NCBI RefSeq assembly: GCF_001640805.2
Contig: NC_066835.1
Span: 21,892,182-21,956,181, forward strand
Length of the DNA: 64,000 nt
Source of the DNA: Lates calcarifer
Lineage: Eukaryota > Chordata > Actinopteri > Centropomidae
Reading direction: 5' to 3'
This document shows positions 33,936 through 59,940 of this stretch, piece by piece. The notes beneath the pieces were generated by a model. That model searched no databases and was not told where the DNA came from. It saw only the letters and a list, made by a program, of their open reading frames with translations. A program made the translations under genes and the position numbers. The number at the start of each line of letters is the position of its first letter. The first letter of the stretch is position 1.

Positions 33936-36900
33936 GCTTTACTATACTATGACATTTTTTGATGATTTTTGATGCCTTAGTATACTATGTCATTTTTTGA
34001 TGATTTTTGACACCTTACTATACTATGACATTTTTTGATGATTTTTGATGCCTTAGTATACTATGACATTTTTTGATGCCTTACTATACTATGATCTTTT
34101 TTGACCATTTTTGATGTCTTACTATACTATGACATTTTTTGACATTTTTTGATGCCTTACTATACTATGATCTTTTTTGACCATTTTTGATGTCTTACTA
34201 TACTATGACATTTTTTGATGCCTTACTATACTATGACATTTTTTTTAATGATTTTTGATGCCTTACTATACTATGACATTTTTTGATGCCTTACTATACT
34301 ATGACATTTTTTTATGATTTTTGATGCCTTACTAAACTATGACATTTTTTGACATTTTTTGACACCTTACTATACTATGACATTTTTTAATGATTTTTGA
34401 TGCCTTACTATACTATGACATTTTTTAAATGATTTTTGATGCCTTACTATACTATGACATTTTTTTGACATTTTTTGATGCCTTACTATACTATGATCTT
34501 TTTTGACCATTTTTGATGTCTTACTATACTATGACATTTTTTTATTATTTTTGACACCTTACTATACTATGACATTTTTTGACATTTTTTGATGCCTTAC
34601 TATACTATGACATTTTTTGACATTTTTGGATGTCTTACTATACTATGACATTTTTTGATGATTTTTGATGCCTTACTAAACTATGACATTTTTTGATGAT
34701 TTTTGATGCCTTACTATACTATGATCTTTTTTTGACCATTTTTGATGCCTTACTATACTATGACATTTTTTGATGATTTTTGACACCTTACTAAACTATG
34801 ACATTTTTTGACATTTTTTGACACCTTACTATACTATGACATTTTTTGATGCCTTACTATACTATGACATTTTTTTATGATTTTTGATGCCTTACTATAC
34901 TATGACATTTTTTTATTATTTTTGACACCTTACTATACTATGACATTTTTTAATGATTTTTGATGCCTTACTATACTATGATCTTTTTTTGACCATTTTT
35001 GATGTCTTACTATACTATGACATTTTTTGATGCCTTACTATACTATGACATTTTTTTAATGATTTTTGATGCCTTACTATACTATGACATTTTTTAATGA
35101 TTTTTGATGCCTTACTATACTATGACATTTTTTGACATTTTTTGATGCCTTACTATACTATGATCTTTTTTGACCATTTTTGATGTCTTACTATACTATG
35201 ACATTTTTTGATGCCTTACTATACTATGACATTTTTTAATGATTTTTGATGCCTTACTATACTATGACATTTTTTTATGATTTTTGACACCTTACTATAC
35301 TATGACATTTTTTAATGATTTTTGATGCCTTACTATACTATGACATTTTTTGACATTTTTGGATGCCTTACTATACTATGATCTTTTTTGACCATTTTTG
35401 ATGTCTTACTATACTATGACATTTTTTGACATTTTTTGATGCCTTACTATACTATGACATTTTTTGACATTTTTGGATGTCTTACTATACTATGACATTT
35501 TTTGATGCCTTACTATACTATGACATTTTTTGATGATTTTTGACACCTTACTAAACTATGACATTTTTTGACACCTTACTATACTATGACCTTTTTTGAC
35601 ATTTTTGGATGTCTTACTATACTATGATCTTTTTTGACCATTTTTGATGCCTTACTAAACTATGACATTTTTTGATGATTTTTGACACCTTACTAAACTA
35701 TGACCTTTTTTGACCATTTTTGATGCCTTACTATACTATGACATTTTTTGATGATTTTTGATGCCTTACTATACTATTACATTTTTTGACATTTTTTGAT
35801 GCATTACTATAGTATGATCTTTTTTGACCATTTTTGGATGCCTTACTAAACTATGACATTTTTTGACATTTTTTGACACCTTACTATACTATGACATTTT
35901 TTAATGATTTTTGATGCCTTACTATACTATGACATTTTTTAAATGATTTTTGATGCCTTACTATACTATGACATTTTTTTGACATTTTTTGATGCCTTAC
36001 TATACTATGATCTTTTTTGACCATTTTTGATGTCTTACTATACTATGACATTTTTTTATTATTTTTGACACCTTACTATACTATGACATTTTTTGACATT
36101 TTTTGATGCCTTACTATACTATGACATTTTTTGACATTTTTGGATGTCTTACTATACTATGACATTTTTTGATGATTTTTGATGCCTTACTAAACTATGA
36201 CATTTTTTGATGATTTTTGATGCCTTACTATACTATGATCTTTTTTGACCATTTTTGATGCCTTACTATACTATGACATTTTTTGATGATTTTTGACACC
36301 TTACTAAACTATGACATTTTTTGACATTTTTTGACACCTTACTATACTATGACATTTTTTGATGCCTTACTATACTATGACATTTTTTTATGATTTTTGA
36401 TGCCTTACTATACTATGACATTTTTTTATTATTTTTGACACCTTACTATACTATGACATTTTTTAATGATTTTTGATGCCTTACTATACTATGATCTTTT
36501 TTTGACCATTTTTGATGTCTTACTATACTATGACATTTTTTGATGCCTTACTATACTATGACATTTTTTTAATGATTTTTGATGCCTTACTATACTATGA
36601 CATTTTTTAATGATTTTTGATGCCTTACTATACTATGACATTTTTTGACATTTTTTGATGCCTTACTATACTATGATCTTTTTTGACCATTTTTGATGTC
36701 TTACTATACTATGACATTTTTTGATGCCTTACTATACTATGACATTTTTTAATGATTTTTGATGCCTTACTATACTATGACATTTTTTTATGATTTTTGA
36801 CACCTTACTATACTATGACATTTTTTAATGATTTTTGATGCCTTACTATACTATGACATTTTTTGACATTTTTGGATGCCTTACTATACTATGATCTTTT

Positions 36901-39900
36901 TTGACCATTTTTGATGTCTTACTATACTATGACATTTTTTGACATTTTTTGATGCCTTACTATACTATGATCTTTTTTGACCATTTTTGATGCCTTACTA
37001 TACTATGACATTTTTTGATGATTTTTGACACCTTACTAAACTATGACATTTTTTGACATTTTTTGACACCTTACTATACTATGACATTTTTTGATGCCTT
37101 ACTATACTATGACATTTTTTTATGATTTTTGATGCCTTACTATACTATGACATTTTTTTATTATTTTTGACACCTTACTATACTATGACATTTTTTAATG
37201 ATTTTTGATGCCTTACTATACTATGATCTTTTTTTGACCATTTTTGATGTCTTACTATACTATGACATTTTTTGATGCCTTACTATACTATGACATTTTT
37301 TTAATGATTTTTGATGCCTTACTATACTATGACATTTTTTAATGATTTTTGATGCCTTACTATACTATGACATTTTTTGACATTTTTTGATGCCTTACTA
37401 TACTATGATCTTTTTTGACCATTTTTGATGTCTTACTATACTATGACATTTTTTGATGCCTTACTATACTATGACATTTTTTAATGATTTTTGATGCCTT
37501 ACTATACTATGACATTTTTTTATGATTTTTGACACCTTACTATACTATGACATTTTTTAATGATTTTTGATGCCTTACTATACTATGACATTTTTTGACA
37601 TTTTTGGATGCCTTACTATACTATGATCTTTTTTGACCATTTTTGATGTCTTACTATACTATGACATTTTTTGACATTTTTTGATGCCTTACTATACTAT
37701 GACATTTTTTGACATTTTTGGATGTCTTACTATACTATGACATTTTTTGATGCCTTACTATACTATGACATTTTTTGATGATTTTTGACACCTTACTAAA
37801 CTATGACATTTTTTGACACCTTACTATACTATGACCTTTTTTGACATTTTTGGATGTCTTACTATACTATGATCTTTTTTGACCATTTTTGATGCCTTAC
37901 TAAACTATGACATTTTTTGATGATTTTTGACACCTTACTAAACTATGACCTTTTTTGACCATTTTTGATGCCTTACTATACTATGACATTTTTTGATGAT
38001 TTTTGATGCCTTACTATACTATTACATTTTTTGACATTTTTTGATGCATTACTATAGTATGATCTTTTTTGACCATTTTTGATGCCTTACTAAACTATTA
38101 CATTTTTTGACATTTTTTGACACCTTACTATACTATGACCTTTTTTGACCATTTTTGATGCCTTACTATACTATGACATTTTTTGACATTTTTTGATGCA
38201 TTACTATAGTATGATCTTTTTTGACCATTTTTGGATGTCTTACTATACTATGACATTTTTCGACATTTTTGGATGTCTTACTATACTATGACATTTTTTG
38301 ACATTTTTTGACACCTTACTATACTATGACATTTTTTGACATTTTTTGACATTTTTTGACACCTTACTATACTATGACCTTTTTTTTTGACATTTTTGGA
38401 TGTCTTACTATACTATGACATTTTTTTTATGATTTCTGATGCCTTACTATACTATGACATTTTTTGATGATTTTTGACACCTTACTATAGTATGATCTTT
38501 TTTGACCATTTTTGGATGTCTTACTATACTGACATTTTTTGACATTTTTTGACACCTTACTATACTATGACATTTTTTGATGATTTTTGACACCTTACTA
38601 AACTATGACATTTTTTTGACATTTTTTGACACCTTACTATACTATGACATTTTTTGACCATTTTGATGCCTTACTATACTATGACATTTTTTGATGATTT
38701 TTGATGCCTTACTAAACTATTACATTTTTTGACATTTTTTGACACCTTACTATACTATGACCTTTTTTGACCATTTTTGATGCCTTACTATACTATGACA
38801 TTTTTTGATGATTTTTGACACCTTACTATACTATGATCTTTTTTGATGTCTTACTATACTATGATCTTTTTTGACATTTTTTGACACCTTACTATACTAT
38901 GACATTTTTTGATGATTTTTGATGCCTTACTAAACTGACATTTTTTGATGATTTTTGATGCCTTACTATACTATGACATTTTTTTATGATTTTTGACACC
39001 TTACTATAGTATGATCTTTTTTGACCATTTTTGGATGTCTTACTATACTGACATTTTTTGACATTTTTTGACACCTTACTATACTATGACATTTTTTGAT
39101 GATTTTTGACACCTTACTAAACTATGACATTTTTTGACATTTTTTGACATTTTTTGACACCTTACTATACTATGACCTTTTTTGACCATTTTTGATGCCT
39201 TACTATACTATGACATTTTTTGATGATTTTTGATGCCTTACTAAACTATTACATTTTTTGACATTTTTTGACACCTTACTATACTATGACCTTTTTTGAC
39301 CATTTTTGATGCCTTACTATACTATGACATTTTTTGACATTTTTTGATGCATTACTATAGTATGATCTTTTTTGACCATTTTTGGATGTCTTACTATACT
39401 ATGACATTTTTCGACATTTTTGGATGTCTTACTATACTATGACATTTTTTGACATTTTTTGACACCTTACTATACTATGACATTTTTTGACATTTTTTGA
39501 CACCTTACTATACTATGACCTTTTTTTGACATTTTTGGATGTCTTACTATACTATGACATTTTTTTTTATGATTTCTGATGCCTTACTATACTATGACAT
39601 TTTTTGATGATTTTTGACACCTTACTATAGTATGATCTTTTTTGACCATTTTTGGATGTCTTACTATACTGACATTTTTTGACATTTTTTGACACCTTAC
39701 TATACTATGACATTTTTTGATGATTTTTGACACCTTACTAAACTATGACATTTTTTTGACATTTTTTGACACCTTACTATACTATGACCTTTTTTGACCA
39801 TTTTTGATGCCTTACTATACTATGACATTTTTTGACATTTTTTGATGCCTTACTATAGTATGATCTTTTTTGACCATTTTTGGATGTCTTACTATACTAT

Positions 39901-42900
39901 GACCTTTTTTGACATTTTTGGATGTCTTACTATACTATGACATTTTTTGACATTTTTTGACACCTTACTATACTATGACATTTTTTGACATTTTTTGACA
40001 CCTTACTAAACTATGACATTTTTTGACATTTTTTGACACCTTACTATACTATGACATTTTTTGATGATTTTTGACACCTTACTAAACTATGACATTTTTT
40101 GATGATTTTTGACACCTTACTAAACTATGACATTTTTTGATGCCTTACTAAACTGACATTTTTTAATGATTTTTGATGCCTTATTATACTATGACATTTT
40201 TTGACATTTTTTGATGCCTTACTATACTATGACATTTTTTAATGATTTTTGATGCCTTACTATACTATGACATTTTTTGACCATTTTTGGATGTCTTACT
40301 ATACTATGACATTTTTTGACATTTTTGGATGTCTTACTATACTATGACATTTTTTGACATTTTTTGACACCTTACTATACTATGACCTTTTTTGACCATT
40401 TTTGATGCCTTACTATACTATGACATTTTTTGATGATTTTTGACACCTTACTATACTATGACCTTTTTTTTTGACATTTTTGGATGTCTTACTATACTAT
40501 GACATTTTTTTATGGTTTCTGATGCCTTACTAAACTATGACATTTTTTAATGATTTTTGATGCCTTACTATACTATGACATTTTTTGACCATTTTTGATG
40601 CCTTACTATACTATGACATTTTTTGATGATTTTTGACACCTTACTAAACTATGACATTTTTTGACACCTTACTATACTATGATCTTTTTTGATGATTTTT
40701 GACACCTTACTATACTATGATCTTTTTTGATGTCTTACTATACTATGATCTTTTTTGACATTTTTTGACACCTTACTATACTATGACATTTTTTGATGAT
40801 TTTTGATGCCTTACTATACTATGACATTTTTTTATGATTTTTGACACCTTACTATAGTATGATCTTTTTTGACCATTTTTGGATGTCTTACTATACTATG
40901 ACATTTTTTGACATTTTTGGATGTCTTACTATACTGACATTTTTTGACATTTTTTGACACCTTACTATACTATGACATTTTTTGATGATTTTTGACACCT
41001 TACTAAACTATGACATTTTTTGACATTTTTTGACATTTTTTGACACCTTACTATACTATGACCTTTTTTGACCATTTTTGATGCCTTACTATACTATGAC
41101 ATTTTTTGATGATTTTTGATGCCTTACTAAACTATTACATTTTTTGACATTTTTTGACACCTTACTATACTATGACCTTTTTTGACCATTTTTGATGCCT
41201 TACTATACTATGACATTTTTTGACATTTTTTGATGCATTACTATAGTATGATCTTTTTTGACCATTTTTGGATGTCTTACTATACTATGACATTTTTCGA
41301 CATTTTTGGATGTCTTACTATACTATGACATTTTTTGACATTTTTTGACACCTTACTATACTATGACATTTTTTGACATTTTTTGACACCTTACTATACT
41401 ATGACCTTTTTTTTGACATTTTTGGATGTCTTACTATACTATGACATTTTTTTTATGATTTCTGATGCCTTACTATACTATGACATTTTTTGATGATTTT
41501 TGACACCTTACTATAGTATGATCTTTTTTGACCATTTTTGGATGTCTTACTATACTATGACATTTTTTGATGATTTTTGACACCTTACTAAACTATGACA
41601 TTTTTTTGACATTTTTTGACACCTTACTATACTATGACCTTTTTTGACCATTTTGATGCCTTACTATACTATGACATTTTTTGATGATTTTTGATGCCTT
41701 ACTAAACTATTACATTTTTTGACATTTTTTGACACCTTACTATACTATGACCTTTTTTGACCATTTTTGATGCCTTACTATACTATGACATTTTTTGACA
41801 TTTTTTGATGCCTTACTATAGTATGATCTTTTTTGACCATTTTTGGATGTCTTACTATACTATGACCTTTTTTGACATTTTTGGATGTCTTACTATACTA
41901 TGACATTTTTTGACATTTTTTGACACCTTACTATACTATGACATTTTTTGACATTTTTTGACACCTTACTAAACTATGACATTTTTTGACATTTTTTGAC
42001 ACCTTACTATACTATGACATTTTTTGATGATTTTTGACACCTTACTAAACTATGACATTTTTTGATGCCTTACTAAACTGACATTTTTTAATGATTTTTG
42101 ATGCCTTATTATACTATGACATTTTTTGACATTTTTTGATGCCTTACTATACTATGACATTTTTTAATGATTTTTGATGCCTTACTATACTATGACATTT
42201 TTTGACATTTTTTGATGCCTTACTATAGTATGATCTTTTTTGACCATTTTTGGATGTCTTACTATACTATGACATTTTTTGACATTTTTGGATGTCTTAC
42301 TATACTATGACATTTTTTGACACCTTACTATACTATGACTTTTTTTGACATTTTTTGACACCTTACTAAACTATGACATTTTTTGACATTTTTTGACACC
42401 TTACTATACTATGACATTTTTTGATGATTTTTGATGCCTTACTAAACTGACATTTTTTAATGATTTTTGATGCCTTACTATACTATGACATTTTTTAATG
42501 ATTTTTGATGCCTTACTATACTATGACATTTTTTGATGCCTTACTATACTATGATCTTTTTTGACCATTTTTTGATGCCTTACTATACTATGATCTTTTT
42601 TGACCATTTTTGATGCCTTACTATACTATGACATTTTTTGACATTTTTGGATGTCTTACTATACTGACATTTTTTGACATTTTTTGACACCTTACTATAC
42701 TATGACATTTTTTGATGATTTTTGACACCTTACTAAACTATGACATTTTTTGACATTTTTTGACACCTTACTATACTATGACCTTTTTTGACCATTTTTG
42801 ATGCCTTACTATACTATGACATTTTTTGATGATTTTTGATGCCTTACTAAACTATTACATTTTTTGACATTTTTTGACACCTTACTATACTATGACCTTT

Positions 42901-43500
42901 TTTGACCATTTTTGATGCCTTACTATACTATGACATTTTTTGATGATTTTTGATGCCTTACTATACTATGATCTTTTTTGACCATTTTTGATGCCTTACT
43001 ATACTATGACATTTTTTGACATTTTTGGATGTCTTACTATACTATGATCTTTTTTGACCATTTTTGATGCCTTACTATACTATGACATTTTTTTATGATT
43101 TCTGATGCCTTACTATACTATGACATTTTTTGATGATTTTTGACACCTTACTAAACTATGACATTTTTTGACATTTTTTGACACCTTACTATACTATGAT
43201 CTTTTTTGATGTCTTACTATACTATGACATTTTTTGACATTTTTGGATGTCTTACTATACTATGACATTTTTTGATAATTTTTGAAGCCTTACTAAACTA
43301 TGACATTTTTTGACACCTTACTATACTATGACATTTTTTGATGATTTTTGACACCTTACTAAACTATGACATTTTTTGACATTTTTTGATGCCTTACTAT
43401 AGTATGATCTTTTTTGGCCATTTTTGGATGTCTTACTATACTATGACATTTTTTGACATTTTTGGATGTCTTACTATACTATGACATTTTTACGCCTTAG
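33936..43500 (+). repeat. AT-rich minisatellite array, block 2
   Basis: About 9.6 kb of the same ~28/38-bp family as block 1, in the same orientation, with variants TATGATCTTTTTTGACC, TTTTTATTATTTTT and CATTACTATAGTATG. Higher-order copies are clear by eye: the segment at 34,441 recurs at 35,955 (offset 1,514), the one at 34,791 recurs at 36,304 and 37,036 (offsets 1,513 and 732), and that at 35,581 at 37,826 (2,245). The rare TTTTTCGACATT variant sits at 38,261, 39,412 and 41,298 (offsets 1,151 and 1,886). No genes; any open frames here are by-products. Confidence 0.95.
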
Positions 43501-43599
43501 CTTAACATTAAATTTTTACTCATGTTTCGAATTACAATTATTTCTATATTGCTTTTATGATACAGATTAACTGTTACTTACAGTATTAGATTACTTTTA

Positions 43600-44860
43600 C
43601 CATTAGATATTAGACCATACTTTTTTTATTACATAATTTACAGATAACTTTTACTGTTGCAAATCGCATCTATTAACAGATCACTTTGACTATTACATCT
43701 TACTTGTGATATTGCTAATTTCTTTTACATAACATTTAATTAATAAAGATTACTTATAAATTACTTTGAAATAGCAGATTATGTCCATTATTACACTTTT
43801 CTGATATACTGAACATAAACAATTTAATGTCAGCGCTCTCTGTTGGACAGTTGATGTAAAGCCTTTTGTGATTTACTCAGAGGCCTCTGTCCTGATCTCA
43901 AAAAACTTCTTCATTGAATGAAGACTCTCTAATCACAGACGATGCCATCAAATCGGGGAACTCTGTCACTACCAACTCTTGCTCTGTCTCTGCAAGTCAT
44001 GGATAACGTCTCTGATCGTGGACGATGTCTCCCTCATCCTCAACAATGTCTCTCCAATCATGGACCATGTTTCTGTGATCATGGACAATGTCATGGACCA
44101 AGTGGTGACACCTGGAGGAAATCAAAGAGAAACATACAGAGGAAAATGATCAATACACTACTACCTGTGCCTCATCAACGGTTTAACCATGAAAACACAG
44201 CAAAATATTTAACAATACAGCTGAGCCACAACATTTAACAAACATTAGAGGAGAGTCAGAAAATGGGCTGTTTACTGTCACATATGAAAAGCATTGCATC
44301 TTCAATAACAACAAATATTGGAAAAAATAAACTTAAATGATTATCTTAAATGTTAAATTTCTATATGACTTGTCTTTAAACTACTCACTGAAGAAACCAT
44401 GTGTATTATTGTGAACTGCATGATAAAAACGTTCACTTAAGTAACTTTTTGAAAGCAGGATTTTGTGGTATTCTGGTCTTATTAATTATACTTCAGTCCA
44501 CAAGCAGAAAACTACCTGACAACTATTTTGACACTTTATAGACACTGTTAAACGTATTAAATATCAGTGAGTTAAACTGTAACACTGTTACTAACATTAT
44601 TAATTCAGCTCATCAACACATTTTTTTCAGACTGGGTAAATCTTTAGGACTCATACCTGTTTGGTTTGTAAGGTGAGAGCTGGTGTTTCTGTTCAGGCTG
44701 CAGCAGCTGAACCAGTAAACCTGGAAAACACAAATACAACACCTGAAAAAAAACAACCTGACTAATAAAGAATGTTTCACCTCCAAAACCTGTAGACAAA
44801 TACAACACTGAAAACTAAACACTAGAACACTGACAATTAGTTTTGAGGTGAATAAATAAA
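43600..44860 (-). repeat. Right arm of inverted repeat flanking the minisatellite array
   Basis: Minus-strand counterpart of 27,600-28,680. It retains all splice sites of the candidate small gene, whereas the left arm has lost the exon-3 acceptor. The inner end is AT-rich with many TTACT/ATTACTTT blocks and passes straight into the array at about 43,500. Confidence 0.8.
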
Positions 44861-45142
44861 TTATCTATTTATAAGAACTCCTATCAGGGTCTTTATAGTC
44901 ACTGAGACACAAACACACACTTACCTATGCAACAAGAACGGCAGCACAAAGGAAAATAAGATAAGCCCCAAAAATATAATTAAAACACAAGGCTAATGCT
45001 AAAGCTCTCAGATAATACTAATGCTAACGCTAGCCGCTAGCCGTTTGCTCTTTAGCCTTACCTTCGCGACGCAGGTGTATTCAGTGTCCAGTCTCACTCC
45101 TGTTCGACAAATAGCTCCACAGTTTGAGCATCCAGACCTCAT
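43969..45142 (-). CDS. Candidate three-exon small protein (95 aa) with seven-residue repeats
   Basis: Unrecognised. Minus-strand exons 45142-45062, 44720-44657 and 44111-43969 have good splice sites (AAG/GTAAGG; TTTTCCAG; CAG/GTATGAG; TTTCCTCCAG) and join in one frame from ATG to TAG: 27 codons, 21 codons plus one base, then 46 codons plus stop. Exon 1 is Cys-rich (MRSGCSNCGAIC). Exon 2 reads VYWFSCCSLNRN then TSSHLTNQT. Exon 3 is made of 21-bp tandem units giving heptads TLSMITE, TWSMIGE, TLLRMRE, TSSTIRD, VIHDLQR. It starts in a CCAAT-rich promoter and lies in the right arm of the inverted repeat flanking the large array. The left-arm copy differs mostly at amino-acid-changing sites, so it may instead be a non-coding RNA or a decayed gene. 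A spliced transcript is more likely than a real protein. Confidence 0.3.
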
Positions 45143-45400
45143 CGGTGGCTCGGTTTCCTCACGGTACTGACAAACCGAGGCAACGGTTCAAGCGCTGGTT
45201 TAAATCGGATTTCCCACTTCGTTTCTCCGCCTCTCTACGCTCCTCCCAAAAGGCAATGGCCAATGACAAGACGCGTCGTAACAATGACGACACATGCAAG
45301 CAAACATGAGCAGAAAAAAAGTGATTGGCAGGCCGATCTTGCTCCGCCTAGCAGCCACCTCTGATTGGTCTGAAAATACATCCACCATAAAGACGGTGAG
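45062..45400 (-). promoter_or_regulatory. CCAAT-rich promoter and first exon of the right-arm transcript
   Basis: CpG-containing stretch with several CCAAT boxes on both strands (GGCCAATGAC near 45,258; GTGATTGGC near 45,321; CTGATTGGTC near 45,361) and a TGACGACA CRE-like site near 45,284. It sits directly upstream of the first exon donor at 45,062. The CCAAT orientation on both strands suggests possible bidirectional activity, though no plus-strand gene is seen downstream. Confidence 0.45.
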
Positions 45401-46462
45401 AAGCCATAGATGTATTATAAGATCAGGATACAGGACCCAAAATGGCGCCTATTCAGTTTTATCATTGCTCGTCTGACGCATGGACGTATTATTACATTCA
45501 CGTGTTGTGAGAAATGTTGTGTTTTGACTCTCTGGACTAAATAAATGGGTGGAAAAACAACACTGATAACAAAATTAAGAATAACAACAAACTATCATAA
45601 CCACCTGCTTCCATATGGTTTGTTCTCACATAAAACCAAGATATGAAACAGTGAAATATTTTACATCTGGTTTGTGTTCTTGTTTGGTTTCTTCTGCATA
45701 CATGGTTTCTGTATGCGCACGCCTAGACTTTTATTTTGAAGGTATCTCTGCAAAGCGGAAACAGTAATTGTTGTACTGACGTCAGTTTGGCAAATTTAAT
45801 GAGTTTTTTGTTTGTTTGTTTGTTTTTTTCATGTCAGCGTCGCGTGCGTCACAGGCGAGTGTTCCAGCCTGTGACAAGGTGCGTTCGAGATCGACTTCGG
45901 CTGAATTTCCGGTGACTCTTGAAGTATACATACTACAGTCAAGTTTGACACATTCTACTTCCTGTAGTGTAACTGATCTGATTTTTTAATTAATTTTGTT
46001 TTATTTAGAACTGAATAGTCAGAACTGCTCTAGTTGTAATGCACTTTTTAAACTTTGCAGCTTTTATTTTTCGTCACTAAAAACAGACAGAACACATTTT
46101 AGATCAGGTGTTCAGGTGGATAATGGTGTAGATGTTTAATTTTGGGTTTTGTTCGTCTGAGCTGCAGTTTTCTGTTGTTACACACGACATAAGTACCTCA
46201 GCAAAGAAAAACAAGACAATGAGTGTAATTCAACCTCAATAACATTTATTCAAATTTACTTCATGATAAAGCTGAATTAATTAAATACTGAGTGATCATA
46301 ACTATTAATCTTTTATAAACTGGTCACATGATTAAAAACTCTTATTTTTAAACACTAACAGAATAAATACTGAGGTATTTCAGATGTGTGATATGTTACA
46401 TGATCATAACTAAATGTAAAAACAACAAGAGTAAACCACTTCACATTTTAATGTACTGAGGT
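45401..46462. other. Non-coding between right-arm promoter and atad2
   Basis: AT-rich. A GC-richer patch at about 45,840-45,960 (GTGCGTTCGAGATCGACTTC) resembles a repeat-type sequence of fish genomes but I could not define it. Confidence 0.4.
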
Positions 46463-46468
46463 TTTATT
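46463..46468 (-). terminator. atad2: atad2 polyadenylation signal
   Basis: AATAAA on the minus strand about 18 bases past the atad2 stop codon; a second one lies near 46,245. The close one would give a very short 3' UTR. Confidence 0.35.
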
Positions 46469-46485
46469 AAAATAAACCTGGGAGA

Positions 46486-58605
<12,120 letters not shown>

Positions 58606-58900
58606 GGTAACGCCGCACACACACACAGGCTAACACGGAGACTGCTAGCTTAGCGGTAAATTAACGAGGAAATTAACACCGAGGAACGCAGACAAACACC
58701 TCCGAGCGTTTGACGGCTGTTCAGCTCAGATGAACGGGCTGCCGCTCCGTGTGCCGAGGCGGAGCTGAGACACAAACACACCCAAACACACGCTTGATAG
58801 GCGGATACAAACTCTCTCCGGTCAAACTGTTCAAAACCGCCGTCTTCTGCCGCCGCCTAGTGACGTCAGGACGTACGGTGCGTGTGTAAACACAAACTAA
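58606..58900 (-). promoter_or_regulatory. atad2: atad2 promoter region
   Basis: CpG-rich stretch directly upstream of the atad2 start codon; the CpG richness continues into exon 1 (58,435-58,605). No TATA box is seen. An AAAATGGAGG (YY1-like) sequence lies just outside at about 58,923. Promoter assignment is by position and base composition only. Confidence 0.5.
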
Positions 58901-59940
58901 CCTGAGCTGCTTCAGTTTGTCTAAAATGGAGGTCTACTTACATATTTAGTTGATTTTTGAAGTGAGAAGAAATAACACACATTAAATGATAACTCAGATT
59001 GTTATTCTAATTGTCTGACAACATTGTGGATTGGATTCCTGCAGAGACAGAGCTTTTTATTTAAGAGTAACATTCACAACTTTTTGTTTAACCAGAAACA
59101 TCCCTACCAGACTCCATTCACAAAAACAGTGATTTTACAGAGCAGAACGGAGGCGCTGCTGGAATACCACTGCCTCCATCCTCAGTTAAACACACAGTAA
59201 CACAAACAAACTAACAGCAGCAGCTGTAAATACATCACCACAACCTGACAATAGAGGTCATCACTGAGCAAATACATTCAATATATCTCTAAACACACAA
59301 ATAAATGTGCTAATTTTAATCAAATATTCCAACATTTCATCACAGGTGATTTAAGAGGAAAATGTTTTCAAAGTTAACAGCTGAATATATTCTGATTTGT
59401 CTGCATATACATGTGTGAGGTTCAAGAACCCCGAAAGCAGCCATTTAAAAAATGTAGAAAAACACAAAATTTGCATAGGTTAGCAAGGAATACATACTTG
59501 TATATCTGTATAATAAGAAAAATAACAGCATGAAAGCCCACCAAGTGCAGGTATAAGCTCTATACCTCAGGATACCTGTGAGACATTTCCTTTCTTATTT
59601 CTGACCCCTGCCCAGTAATGAAGACGTTTGTTTCATCGGTGAGGCTCGATGTACTCAGACACCAGTATCCACATCCTCGTACTGGACTCTGTTGTTGTCA
59701 GGGTTTTAGTTTCCCAGTAGTCTGTCTGCAGAGATGAACAGAGAGGTTGTTATTTACATTTGCACTGTAAAGATGAAGGGAGGATTTGAACAGCTCTTGT
59801 TACATGACTGTACAGTTCAACTCTGAGTGATTCTGCAGAGTTAATAACTTTTGTGTTTTTTCTGTTTGGGGGCATTGAAAATTGAAAGTCAGCTCTGTCT
59901 GAGAAAATAATCCACAGCAGCAATAACATCGTCATCACTG
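58901..59940. other. Between atad2 promoter and MHC class I stop codon
   Basis: Contains the half MITE at 59.1 kb. The right part is probably 3' UTR of the MHC gene. A minus-strand AATAAA at about 59,054-59,059 would give an ~890-base UTR. Confidence 0.4.
59105..59216. mobile_element. Palindromic MITE family A, half copy
   Basis: Left end CCAGACTCCATTCACAAAAA and GGCGCTGCTGGAATACCACT, then a jump to the opposite half (CACAAACAAACTAACAG). The right terminus is missing. Lies between atad2 and the MHC gene. Confidence 0.6.

Noticed and set aside
38892..39074. Minus-strand open frame rich in Lys/Ser inside the array
   Set aside because: It is just the minisatellite unit read in one frame; no start context, splice site or conservation between higher-order copies.
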